This document shows positions 1 through 7,158 of a stretch of 10,143 nt of DNA, one piece after another. The DNA lies in contig MLAK01000135.1 of assembly GCA_001839685.1 (NCBI GenBank), forward strand, positions 1-10,143. The letters are read 5' to 3'. This stretch comes from Tritrichomonas foetus (lineage: Eukaryota; Parabasalia; Tritrichomonadida; Tritrichomonadidae). The notes beneath the pieces are model-generated. The model did not search any database. It saw only the letters and a program-made list of their open reading frames with translations, and had not been told where the DNA came from. A program made the position numbers and the translations under genes. How positions within the stretch are numbered: position 1 is the stretch's first letter; the number at the start of each line of letters is the position of its first letter.

Positions 1-143
1 GTTTAATATGCATGAATAGCTATTATTTATTTATTGTAAGAAAGAATAAGCAACATACTATGTAAAATATCTTTTATATAGGTGAATTTTTTTCATTTTT
101 CGTGAGTTTTCACAATTCAATAATATACTCAAATAAATTCTAT

Positions 144-188
144 AAATACATTCAAATAAAATTAGGAAATACATTCAAATATTTGAAT
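144..188. repeat. Direct repeat and 16-bp palindrome upstream of the CAMK-like kinase
   Basis: A 14-bp sequence, AAATACATTCAAAT, occurs at 144-157 and again at 167-180, a period of 23 bp. The second copy runs into its own inverted copy, giving the perfect 16-bp palindrome ATTCAAATATTTGAAT at 173-188. The octamer ATTCAAAT is therefore present three times within 40 bp, ending 54 bp before the kinase start codon. A cluster of this kind just upstream of a gene could bind a dimeric regulator. No known trichomonad factor can be assigned to it, and AT-rich DNA produces such motifs by chance fairly often. Confidence 0.45.
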
Positions 189-192
189 AGGA

Positions 193-198
193 TCATAA
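193..198 (+). promoter_or_regulatory. Weak Inr-like site for the CAMK-like kinase
   Basis: TCATAA at 193-198 fits the core trichomonad initiator TCA+1-Y-(T/A). The putative +1 A at 195 lies 48 bp before the ATG at 243. Most characterised Trichomonas initiators lie closer to the start codon, so this is only a candidate. The motif is short and common in AT-rich DNA. Confidence 0.2.
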
Positions 199-242
199 AA
201 GTTCAGCCCTAGAAAAAAACACAAAGTTGGTGATTATTAATA

Positions 243-1442
243 ATGACTACACCAATTACATATCCCAAAACAATCAACAATTATGAAATTCTTGATGAGC
301 TTGGCCATGGTGCCTTTTCAACGGTTTGTAAATGCATCAATACGACAACTCGAGCGCAATATGCGTGCAAAATTTTCCCAAAAAACAATTTACTCGATGA
401 AGGTGATAGAGAAAGATTTCAAAGAGAAATAAATACAATGGCTTATTTAAGACATGACAATTTAGTGTCAATGTATGATTTCTTTTGGGATGATTTAAAT
501 TTCTATTTAATTATAGATTTCTGTCCTGGTGGTGAACTTTTCGATTACATTGTGAAGCATGATAAATTGAATGAACCAGATGCCGCTTTAATTTTTCAGC
601 AGATTGCATCAGCAATTGCATATTCTCACTCTTTTGGTGTGGCACACCGTGATCTTAAACCAGAAAATGTTCTAATTTCCAAATTTCCGAAGATAAAAGT
701 TAGTGATTTTGGACTCTGCGGGTTCATTTCCAACGAAAAAATGATGAAAACTTTTTGTGGGTCACCTTGCTATTGCGCACCTGAATGCTTATCGAGAATT
801 CAATATGATGGAAGGCTTTCCGATATTTGGTCACTAGGAGTTATTTTATTTGCGATGGTCACAGGTGAGCATCCTTGGAACATTTCAAATACATCAATCA
901 TGCTAAGACAAATATTGAAAGGCTCCTTTACCGTTCCATCCTTCGTTTCTCCAAAGTGTAAGGAGTTAATAGTAGGTATGATTAGAGTTGATCCTCATCA
1001 GAGATTCACGATGGATCAAATTTTATCACATCCTTGGATGAAAAGTGCTACTAAATCAAAAATAGCATTTTCAGCTGGAATTAAAATAGAAGCTCCAAAA
1101 ATGCCCCAACTTCAAACTATTTCACTACAAGAAATATCAGAAGCTTCTGCACGATCATCAAAACTACAAGACAGTGGAATATTCTCACCATTTCAAGGTG
1201 GTGAAAATGATGAAGGAATGGGAAACTCAATTAACAGACTTTGCGTTCGTTCTGCATCTGTTGAAAATTTCAATCAGCAAGAATCCATTAATGGAATGAA
1301 CAATGGACGACGGAGATTTGCTCCTTCTGCAGGCAGAATCTCATTGGTTCAGAATAGACAGAGATCAACGCAAAACATGTTAAACAAAATACCAAAGAGT
1401 GTGAAAATAAATACAAGCATGATGACAATCGCAGAAGAATAA
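243..1442 (+). CDS. CAMK family (AMPK/SNF1-like) Ser/Thr protein kinase
   Basis: The 399-residue protein is a cytosolic-type Ser/Thr kinase that should transfer ATP phosphate to protein substrates. The kinase domain spans about residues 14-266 and looks intact. It shows a Gly-rich loop GHGAFSTV (21-28), ACK with catalytic Lys43, alpha-C Glu62, HRDLKPEN with Asp137 and Asn142, DFG (155-157) and APE (179-181). The activation loop MMKTFCGSPCYCAPE places Thr170 where AMPK-type kinases are activated by an upstream kinase. GGELFDYI (96-103) and the HPWM end (263-266) are typical of the CAMKL group. The tail (about 270-399) is low complexity with basic-Ser/Thr sites (RSAS, RISL, RQRST) that could be phosphorylated. 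I recognise no UBA, KA1 or calmodulin-binding segment in it. No transmembrane segment is seen. The start is the first in-frame ATG after AT-rich spacer and leaves a complete domain. Family assignment is firm; the substrate and the closest AMPK relative are not known. Confidence 0.95.
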   Translation: MTTPITYPKTINNYEILDELGHGAFSTVCKCINTTTRAQYACKIFPKNNLLDEGDRERFQREINTMAYLRHDNLVSMYDFFWDDLNFYLIIDFCPGGELFDYIVKHDKLNEPDAALIFQQIASAIAYSHSFGVAHRDLKPENVLISKFPKIKVSDFGLCGFISNEKMMKTFCGSPCYCAPECLSRIQYDGRLSDIWSLGVILFAMVTGEHPWNISNTSIMLRQILKGSFTVPSFVSPKCKELIVGMIRVDPHQRFTMDQILSHPWMKSATKSKIAFSAGIKIEAPKMPQLQTISLQEISEASARSSKLQDSGIFSPFQGGENDEGMGNSINRLCVRSASVENFNQQESINGMNNGRRRFAPSAGRISLVQNRQRSTQNMLNKIPKSVKINTSMMTIAEE

Positions 1443-1474
1443 ATATATTTTATACTAGAATAATCTAGTAAAAA
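1440..1474 (+). terminator. 3' end of the kinase gene: TAAA at the stop plus hairpin
   Basis: The stop codon is read as TAAA (1440-1443), matching the trichomonad-type poly(A) signal that overlaps the stop. Ten bases further on lies TACTAGA (1453-1459), a 4-nt loop ATAA, and the complementary TCTAGTA (1464-1470). Beyond one mismatch, T1449-T1451 can pair with A1472-A1474. The hairpin may help transcript 3'-end formation or stability. That role is an inference, since trichomonad 3' ends are not known to need hairpins. Confidence 0.4.
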
Positions 1475-1596
1475 TATTCATTGTATTGCATTAAATAGTA
1501 CGTGTGCAATATGTATAAATATAAGCAAATAAAAACTACCATTATTTACAAAAATATTTCATTATCCATGATATTTCACGCTTTTCTAGAAAGAAA

Positions 1597-1618
1597 ATAT
1601 ATTTTTTATAAAATATAT
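1597..1618. repeat. AT-only inverted repeat
   Basis: ATATATTTT (1597-1605) and AAAATATAT (1610-1618) are perfect reverse complements separated by four bases. It contains only A and T, so chance origin in this spacer is quite likely. No function is assigned. Confidence 0.4.
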
Positions 1619-2616
1619 ACCATTCAGAGTTCAATCTTTAATTACCATCAAAATTTCAAAATTATCGTTGCATTGGGTGTAGAGATTCTCCCCAATTTAT
1701 GTTGAATTTGGTAAAAGGGCAATCAAACATGATAAGGTAGGAATATTTTATTTATTAAATTCATAAGCATTTAATATGATATACAGTATAGTTGGAAATT
1801 TGATTTCTAAATAGACTCTTTATTTCGGTCTGTTTATTTATTTCATTCTCATTAACAAAGAATGCATAAAACATTAATCACAATTAGGATAAGCATGATA
1901 CTCTCATTCACAAGGTAGTCAAGCATATCACATTGAAAAATCCTCACAACAATGTCAAATTCCACTTGGGCGTCACTAAAGATATCAAAATCGTTCATTA
2001 ATCTCATAAAAATAACTCACACATACCCCTCAGTTGTGTTAAGAATGAAGATGAATTAAAAGGGAAGATATTTTTTACTTCATTGAAAAATAACAATTAC
2101 TACAACATATTATATCATCGTGTGTTTGGCTTGAGTGACGAGAAAAAAATTCATTTTTCAAAGAAATGTGATGTGAAAAAGTCGACAATATCATTCGAAT
2201 AGGCACAAAATGGTAGATAAAATCAAAAAATAGGAAATAAATGTCGAAAAAACGTTTCAATGTTGCTACAAAACTACTGAAATTACTCTACATTCGTTTT
2301 TGTTGATTGTCATGATTTGTTTCGTTTATAAATCTAAAAATTACTTTTTATTAATATGATGTATTGTGATTAATTGCTTTGATTAGTGCTAAAAATCTTT
2401 TAGAGCCTTGAAATGATAAATGGAAGATTTCATCTTGGAAATCTCTTCTTTGTGCAAAAATGGAATCACTTATTTTTACTCTCATGTAAACAAATGAAAA
2501 AAATCTAGTAGATAAGTAAAATGACAAGAAAATGTGTGAATTCATATTTTGAAATGACATACAAATTTTTCAATGAAATCGATACAAAAAGTATGACAAA
2601 CTCTAGTTATCACAAT

Positions 2617-2622
2617 TCATTA
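2617..2622 (+). promoter_or_regulatory. Inr-like site upstream of the 2674 gene
   Basis: TCATTA at 2617-2622 matches the trichomonad initiator TCA+1-Y-T-W, with the putative +1 A at 2619. It lies 55 bp before the ATG at 2674, which is farther than usual. It is the best match in the last 60 bp before the gene. Confidence 0.25.
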
Positions 2623-2673
2623 TTGTCACAAAAATCTTTGCAAATGAAAATTCACAAAAAGTTCTTTTGACAT

Positions 2674-3942
2674 ATGGAAATCGACGATCTCCTTGGAAAG
2701 CCATATTCTCCCACATGCAAAGGAGTTGCTCCCAATGTGGCTATACCTATTCAGAATGGATCGCCAAAGCCACAACAGAGCGACTTTTTGAGTCAAGTTA
2801 TGGTATCTCATGAACCGCTAATATCGAGCAATGAACCCGAAACACAGCCTAACTTTCAGCAGCCAATCATCCTGCCGCCATTGCGCATCACAAATCAAGA
2901 GACAAAATCGAATAAATATCCACTTCTCGAATTTCCAAATCTGTCAATTTTTGGGGCAGATCAAGTTTCGCTTCACAATTTAACGCAGATTCACATGCCT
3001 CCCATGAATTCTGTGGAAATTGAAAATCTCAAACCCCCAAAAATACCAAAACCAAGATTTGAAAGAAACCTTTCATTTCCTGTAATTGAAAAACCAGATA
3101 ACACTCAAAATTTAGACATTAATTTATATGACCACACTACTCCAAGGACTTGCGGAAACAACAACATTCAAACAAATGAGTTCAATTGTGAAGAAAACCC
3201 GAATTCTTACTTTTTAACAAACAAAATGCAGTTTGAATACATAAAAAATGAAAATATTTGTGATCATGACAATTCTACAAGTACTTCATGTTTAAACAAA
3301 ACAAGCGATTCTACTCTCACAGTTAATGATTTCTTAAACAGTTTACCGAATAATCCACCATTTAATCCAAACTTTATTCCATTCATGAATTCTGACAGAA
3401 TTTATCAAAATTCTCCTATTTCTAACATTTATTCGAATCACCAAAACAATCTAGAAAATCAATATTTAAGTGATAATTCACAAATTCCTCAACAACCACA
3501 ACAAATTCCTCAACAACAACAGAAGAAAACTCACAAGCAACAACGTCAGCAGAAGCAAGATGAAGAAATTGAATATGAAAGTGAAATGACCAACCATAAG
3601 ACGAACGAATATGACACAATGAATAATGAATACCAAGAATCAAATAAGTTCAGAAAGCGGAAAGAAAGAATTTCATTAACAGAAAAACAAAAACTATTTC
3701 GAGATAAATTTTATCATTTATTTACGTATCGAAAGAAGTTTCCAAAAAAAGTTGTTTTTCGAATACACGATGAAATTGCTCCAGCAATTAATTTAAGAAA
3801 AGCAAAGAGAGATGAGTATAGATGTGTTGATAAATATTTTCAGAATTTTGAACCTTTTTCAAATGTGATTATTGATTACCTGAAAAATATTTCAGAAAAG
3901 GATAGAGCAAGAATATTTATTAAATACAATGGCATCCGATAG
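2674..3942 (+). CDS. Pro/Asn/Gln-rich protein with basic C-terminal domain, function unknown
   Basis: I do not recognise this 422-residue protein. Residues 1-270 are low complexity and probably disordered, rich in Pro, Asn, Gln and Ser. A Gln-rich stretch follows at about 269-295, containing the heptad-like repeat QIPQQPQ. Next comes an acidic patch (297-305) and a basic cluster, KFRKRKER (325-332), that would serve as a nuclear localisation signal. The last about 95 residues (330-422) look folded and helical and are rich in Lys, Arg, Phe and Tyr. Recognisable turns include FRDKFYHLFTYRKKFPK (342-358), FRIHDEIAP (362-370) and DKYFQNFEPF (386-395). No membrane segment or signal peptide is seen. 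A disordered Q/N-rich arm, an NLS and a basic terminal domain resemble a transcription or chromatin factor, but that is inference. Coding status is supported by length, normal codon use, a sharp composition change from the flanks, and a downstream TAAA at 3959-3962. The stop is TAG. Confidence 0.85.
   Translation: MEIDDLLGKPYSPTCKGVAPNVAIPIQNGSPKPQQSDFLSQVMVSHEPLISSNEPETQPNFQQPIILPPLRITNQETKSNKYPLLEFPNLSIFGADQVSLHNLTQIHMPPMNSVEIENLKPPKIPKPRFERNLSFPVIEKPDNTQNLDINLYDHTTPRTCGNNNIQTNEFNCEENPNSYFLTNKMQFEYIKNENICDHDNSTSTSCLNKTSDSTLTVNDFLNSLPNNPPFNPNFIPFMNSDRIYQNSPISNIYSNHQNNLENQYLSDNSQIPQQPQQIPQQQQKKTHKQQRQQKQDEEIEYESEMTNHKTNEYDTMNNEYQESNKFRKRKERISLTEKQKLFRDKFYHLFTYRKKFPKKVVFRIHDEIAPAINLRKAKRDEYRCVDKYFQNFEPFSNVIIDYLKNISEKDRARIFIKYNGIR
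3480..3537 (+). repeat. CAA/CAG-rich glutamine-coding repeat
   Basis: A 17-bp unit beginning ACAAATTCC occurs at 3480-3496 and 3501-3517, a 21-bp (seven-codon) period, followed by further CAA/CAG codons. It encodes the QIPQQPQQIPQQQQ stretch of the unknown protein. The mixture of CAA and CAG argues for old, selected or degenerate repetition rather than a fresh expansion. Confidence 0.6.
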
Positions 3943-4136
3943 AGACTACTTTGAAAGGTAAAATAAAAAAAATTCTTAAACTGAAATTCGATCATTTGTT
4001 TTAATTTCGAGAAACTCATATTATTTTAATGATCAATAAAAATAGTCGATTTACAATGTTTATTAGCTGATTCAAATACCCCTTTTCTAAAAAAATAGGC
4101 AGATTCATAGTGATGAAATTATTCTATACTTTAAAA

Positions 4137-4188
4137 AATGGCATATAAAATGTATTCAAAAATCAATTTGAAATAAGAATATGCCATT
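4137..4188. repeat. Nested inverted repeat (possible stem-loop)
   Basis: AATGGCATAT (4137-4146) is perfectly complementary to ATATGCCATT (4179-4188). Inside this, TTCAAA (4155-4160) pairs with TTTGAA (4167-4172) around a 6-nt loop. The result is a two-tier stem-loop of 52 nt with one internal loop. It lies about 195 bp downstream of the stop of the preceding gene. It could be a structured RNA or a protein-binding palindrome, or chance. Confidence 0.4.
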
Positions 4189-4697
4189 CTATGAAATTTG
4201 AATGTAAATAAATATTTATTTTCAAAAGATTTTCATGCCTTTGATAAAAGTATTGAATTTATGTTTTTTTCTTATCTTATCGTGTACTTGGCACAGATTT
4301 GCCATTCGAATATGATATTTCGGACATGTTATATAAAAAATTAATCATTATTTCTTATTGTCATCTGCTTTTTGAAAAAAAGTGATGATATAGTAATCAT
4401 ACTAGAGCACTAATAGAGAAAATATCCTATTAATATTGGGTCAAAAATAATATCGAGTGAATTTATATATATTTAGTATGAAATAACTATTGATCTATGT
4501 CGATATTATCATGGAAAAAAATTGTGGTATTAAGTAAAAAACGTATAAAGCATAATTTTTCTATTAGAAAAGAAATTTTGACTTTAAATATGAATTTGTA
4601 TTTTAGGGGAGGTTTTGATATTCACATAGATGTCCATTTTTTCCCAACACTTTTTGCCTTAGAGACATCATTATTCAACATTTATAACACAATGATT

Positions 4698-4748
4698 TTT
4701 ATTCTATTTTATGTGGATTCGTCATTCATTCTTTATTCTATTTTATGT
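4698..4748. repeat. 17-bp direct repeat, 34-bp period
   Basis: TTTATTCTATTTTATGT occurs at 4698-4714 and again at 4732-4748. The repeat is pyrimidine-rich and lies in the spacer. It probably reflects a small local duplication or slippage; no function is assigned. Confidence 0.55.
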
Positions 4749-5825
4749 TAATTCACATATAGACAATTAATTGTTGAATACTCTTTGAATATAAAATAAT
4801 TGTAGTTCTTTCGATTCTTTTTACTAAAAGCAAGGATATCAACAGTAATTTCGTCATTTGTTTCACGATTGATATCATTCTTTATGGCAGGAATTCACAG
4901 AGAGAGTTTCTTTCATGAATTTTTTAATAAGTCAAATGGAATTTTATTATGCTGATATGTAGTTGATTTGATGTAAACTTTCTAATTCAAGATAATTGAT
5001 TAATTTGTTGAGTACATACATCGATGATATATTGGAAAATAGTGATGTTAGCTTGATCATGATTTTTTGTTGTTCAAAGGTATGGAAATAAAATTCTCAG
5101 AAATAAATTTTTGTATATTCCAGATCGTCATTATTTCCTCTTATAAAAATTAAGATTTTGTGAGAAATAAGAGAAAACACGGGGATTTTCAATCTTAGTA
5201 TTTTGGTAGTCTTTCATACCATCCAATGGATTAAGATGAAGCAAATCATTAATTATTTGGGAAACTGCATAAAAAATATGTTCTAACTAATTTTTTTAAA
5301 ATAAAATCAGAATCGTCTATTTAATTCTCAGATCTCACTGAATGAAAAGATTTCGAAATATGAATCATATTTTACATTAATTTTACAACATAATTTAATC
5401 CTTGGGGTTTACTCAAAGTCATTAGTTTTGTTTGTATATATCAGTTGTTTATAGAATTTGCAGCTATATGCCAATAGTCGTTGTCAGTAGCAAGAAAAGC
5501 ATTAAGAAAGACATAAAAATATTGAGTTTATATTTAATTCCATTAAGTAACAAAGGTTCTAGAAATGAATAATACATTATAATCATCAATATGATTGACA
5601 TTCGATAATGCACTTTCCTTACATAGTTTTATTGATGTAATTGCAATAGTGAGAAAGAATGAAGATGATTTTGTTTAAAAAAGGGGTCTGTTTTACAGAG
5701 TGTTGGTTGAAAAATCATTTAGTTGTTAATGGAATCATTAAGAAAATCAACTTGATATGGTTTTTGGTCAGAAATATAAAGAAGATGATTTGAAATGTGT
5801 CAAGATAAAGGATGTAAAAATTATT

Positions 5826-5833
5826 AAAAAAAA
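5826..5833 (-). terminator. RNA polymerase III oligo(T) terminator of the tRNA
   Basis: Read on the minus strand, a run of eight T residues follows the tRNA discriminator base directly. T runs of four or more terminate RNA polymerase III, so this should end the tRNA precursor with a very short trailer. Confidence 0.85.
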
Positions 5834-5907
5834 TGCCTCCGACGGGACTCGAACCCGCGACACTCGGATTAAAAGTCCGATGCTCTAGCCGACTGAGCTA
5901 CGAAGGC
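5834..5907 (-). tRNA. tRNA-Lys (anticodon UUU)
   Basis: The 74-nt minus-strand gene folds as a complete cloverleaf. The acceptor stem is GCCTTCG with CGGAGGC (one T-G wobble), followed by discriminator A. The D arm is GCTC/GAGC, the anticodon stem TCGGA/TCCGA with loop CTTTTAA, and the T arm GCGGG/CCCGT with TTCGAGT. The anticodon is TTT, reading Lys AAA codons, which are abundant in this AT-rich coding DNA. Internal polymerase III promoters are intact: box A TAGCTCAGTCG and box B GGTTCGAGTCC. There is no intron, and the 3' CCA is not encoded, as expected of a eukaryotic nuclear tRNA. It lies alone in a large spacer, opposite in orientation to the protein genes on both sides. Confidence 0.97.
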
Positions 5908-5913
5908 GAACGA

Positions 5914-5929
5914 TTCCTTTTTTCAGGAA
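5914..5929. repeat. Short inverted repeat just upstream of the tRNA
   Basis: TTCCT (5914-5918) and AGGAA (5925-5929) are complementary around a 6-nt pyrimidine loop, starting 7 bp from the tRNA 5' end. If transcribed it would sit in the 5' leader. It is short and may be chance. Confidence 0.25.
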
Positions 5930-5940
5930 AGTCTGATGAT

Positions 5941-5950
5941 GATATATATT
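5941..5950 (-). promoter_or_regulatory. TATA-like element upstream of the tRNA
   Basis: Read on the minus strand this is AATATATATC, about 34-43 bp before the tRNA 5' end. In several eukaryotes AT-rich or TATA-like boxes near -30 assist TFIIIB placement at tRNA genes. Because the whole spacer is AT-rich this is only suggestive. Confidence 0.25.
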
Positions 5951-6278
5951 TCACAAATCAATTTGGTAATTGTATAATTAGATATGAATATTTGATATCC
6001 TTTTTATGATCTGATCTGACTTAACTGATACTTATACTTTGATATACTCAACCAATATTTCCCAAATAACGAGTGATATCAGTTTTGATTCCTTTCAACA
6101 AACTAAATCATAAATCATTTTTAAGAAATATTCACTATAATTGATTCCTTTCATCAAACAATCACTTGCTACCTTTCATTTCAGACATTGTCATCTTTTG
6201 ACGAAAATGAATTTTGAATGTATATTTAGTCGATTAGTTTATCAAACTGTATTAAAATTGAGGGAAAATATTTAGATA
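5951..6278. other. Spacer upstream of the UBFD1-like gene
   Basis: AT-rich spacer between the divergently oriented tRNA (minus) and the UBFD1-like gene (plus). It contains a 19-bp near-identical direct repeat (6085-6103 and 6141-6159) and several Inr-like TCAYTW matches at 6132, 6162 and 6176. None lies within 90 bp of the ATG, so the transcription start is uncertain. No reading frame of interest was seen. Confidence 0.55.
6085..6159. repeat. 19-bp direct repeat upstream of the UBFD1-like gene
   Basis: TTGATTCCTTTCAACAAAC at 6085-6103 recurs at 6141-6159 with a single A-to-T change, 56 bp apart. The core ATTCCTTTCA is also found at about 10039-10048, near the right edge of the window. It may be a regulatory element or a small duplication; no factor is assigned. 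Confidence 0.5.
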
Positions 6279-6959
6279 ATGGAAGTGAAATGCTGCTATA
6301 GTAACAAGGTTTACCCGCTATCATTCAATGTAAAAGATCCATCTGTGAGCCAATTGACTTCAGCCATTGCGCAGGCTGTTCAAGTTACCCAAAAAAACCA
6401 AAAAATTATTTTATCTGGGAAAGTTTTATCAAAAATATGGAAACCCAAACAAAAAATCTCGAAATTCGGAATAAAAAACGGAACAAAATTTTTACTAGTT
6501 GCTCCCGAGCAAGGCGACGATGCCGGACAGACAAAAAAGCAATCGCGAAGTCGTTCCAATAAATCATCACGGCAGAAAGGCGGAGGCGATCAAATCGATC
6601 AACAGCCAGACCAGACAATTGTCGAGAAGGGACCCCCTCCCGGCTGTCTGAAAGGCGTTAAAACTCCATTGAATTTTTTCCCAGATAAAGCTTTTATTGT
6701 TTATGACGCCTCAGGCGTAATATGTAAGCTGAGCATTGAGCAGGAATCAATCTGGGTTCAACAAGATGTTCCTGGCGGCACTCAGGAAAGAACGTTTTTA
6801 TCAGATATTCAAGGTTGTACTTTAAAGTCCTTGGCAGGCTTTGAGGATGAATATGTTATGTTATATATTGTTACTACTGTGAAAACACTTAAATTTTATT
6901 TCATACCATTACAATACTCGAAATGCTTTATAGACTATCTTCAAAAAACTGACAAATAA
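6279..6959 (+). CDS. Ubiquitin-like plus PH-like domain protein, UBFD1-like
   Basis: This 226-residue protein joins an N-terminal ubiquitin-like fold (about 1-75) to a C-terminal PH-like module (about 130-222). The linker (76-127) is basic and Ser/Gln-rich, with SRSRSNKSSRQK at 89-100. In the UBL, QKIILSGKVL (41-50) and FGIKNGTKFLLV (63-74) match the beta-strand pattern of ubiquitin-family folds. It has no terminal di-glycine, so it is a built-in UBL, not a conjugated modifier. The C-terminal pattern KLSIEQESIWV, ERTFLSDIQG, FEDEYVMLYI and FYFIPLQYSKCFIDYL follows the order of the conserved C-terminal region of animal UBFD1 as I remember it. UBFD1 is a poorly characterised protein linked to the ubiquitin system, so a role as a proteasome or ubiquitin adaptor is inference. 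At 226 residues it is shorter than animal UBFD1 (about 300) because it lacks the long N-terminal extension. The stop forms TAAA at 6957-6960. Confidence 0.88.
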   Translation: MEVKCCYSNKVYPLSFNVKDPSVSQLTSAIAQAVQVTQKNQKIILSGKVLSKIWKPKQKISKFGIKNGTKFLLVAPEQGDDAGQTKKQSRSRSNKSSRQKGGGDQIDQQPDQTIVEKGPPPGCLKGVKTPLNFFPDKAFIVYDASGVICKLSIEQESIWVQQDVPGGTQERTFLSDIQGCTLKSLAGFEDEYVMLYIVTTVKTLKFYFIPLQYSKCFIDYLQKTDK

Positions 6960-7069
6960 AAATTTTTATCTATCGAAATATATTTCATCATATATATGAA
7001 GAAGAATAGAGATACATAAGAGAAATCGAATAAATATAATAAAATACAATCGAAGGGGGTACGAAACTA

Positions 7070-7082
7070 TTTTTTTTTTTTT
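7070..7082 (+). repeat. T13 homopolymer
   Basis: Thirteen consecutive T residues, about 110 bp after the stop of the UBFD1-like gene. On the minus strand its edge reads TTATTAAAA, which includes a TAAA that could serve as a distal poly(A) signal for the TKL kinase gene. Confidence 0.8.
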
Positions 7083-7133
7083 AATAACACACTAGTAAAT
7101 ATTCACTTTTGAGTTTCTTTCATTCCCATTCTA

Positions 7134-7158
7134 TTTTTTTTTTTTTTTTTTTTTTTTT
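7134..7158 (+). repeat. T25 homopolymer
   Basis: Twenty-five consecutive T residues between convergent genes. Such tracts exclude nucleosomes and are prone to length variation and sequencing error. On the minus strand it is an A25 run, about 150 bp beyond the TKL kinase stop. A retrocopied poly(A) tail is a possible alternative, but no retrocopy is visible beside it. Confidence 0.85.

Larger units (their letters stand above)
1443..2673. other. Intergenic spacer, no gene recognised
   Basis: About 1.2 kb of very AT-rich sequence between two genes on the same strand. Short open frames here are low-complexity Ile/Phe/Lys/Tyr-rich strings without domains and are best read as chance. Visible structure is limited to the hairpin near 1453-1470 and an all-AT inverted repeat at 1597-1605/1610-1618. 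No tRNA, rRNA, snRNA motif or mobile-element fragment was recognised. Confidence 0.7.
3943..5825. other. Long intergenic spacer, no protein gene recognised
   Basis: About 1.9 kb between the unknown Gln-rich gene and the tRNA. Reading frames are short and Phe/Ile/Lys-rich; the 84-codon frame at 4497-4751 has no domain and a composition expected from AT-rich DNA. Visible structures are a nested inverted repeat at 4137-4188, a 17-bp direct repeat at 4698-4748 and the palindrome ACAATTAATTGT at 4763-4774. No mobile-element, rRNA or snRNA sequence was recognised. An unannotated non-coding RNA is possible but not shown. Confidence 0.65.

Noticed and set aside
1502..1705. 67-codon plus-strand frame
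   Set aside because: Ile/Tyr/Lys-rich translation of AT-rich spacer, no domain, no upstream initiator.
2075..2560. Two minus-strand frames of 61 and 69 codons
   Set aside because: Phe/Ser/His-rich low-complexity strings in spacer with no recognisable motif.
3480..3537. CRISPR-like short repeats in the Gln-rich gene
   Set aside because: The period is 21 bp with no spacers and the repeat is in frame, so it is a protein-coding repeat.
3422..3643. Minus-strand frame opposite the Gln-rich gene
   Set aside because: Its Val/Glu repeats are the complement of CAA/CAG codons of the real gene.
4497..4751. 84-codon plus-strand frame
   Set aside because: Hydrophobic Phe/Ile-rich reading could mimic a membrane protein, but the composition is that expected of AT-rich spacer and the end lies in a simple direct repeat.
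4894..4905. ACAGAGAGAG resembling the U6 snRNA ACAGAGA box
   Set aside because: No flanking U6 features such as the AGC triad and internal stem in the right order, and no T-run end nearby.
7134..7158. T25 run as the poly(A) tail of a retroelement on the minus strand
   Set aside because: No reverse-transcriptase or endonuclease coding sequence and no obvious flanking target-site duplication was seen.
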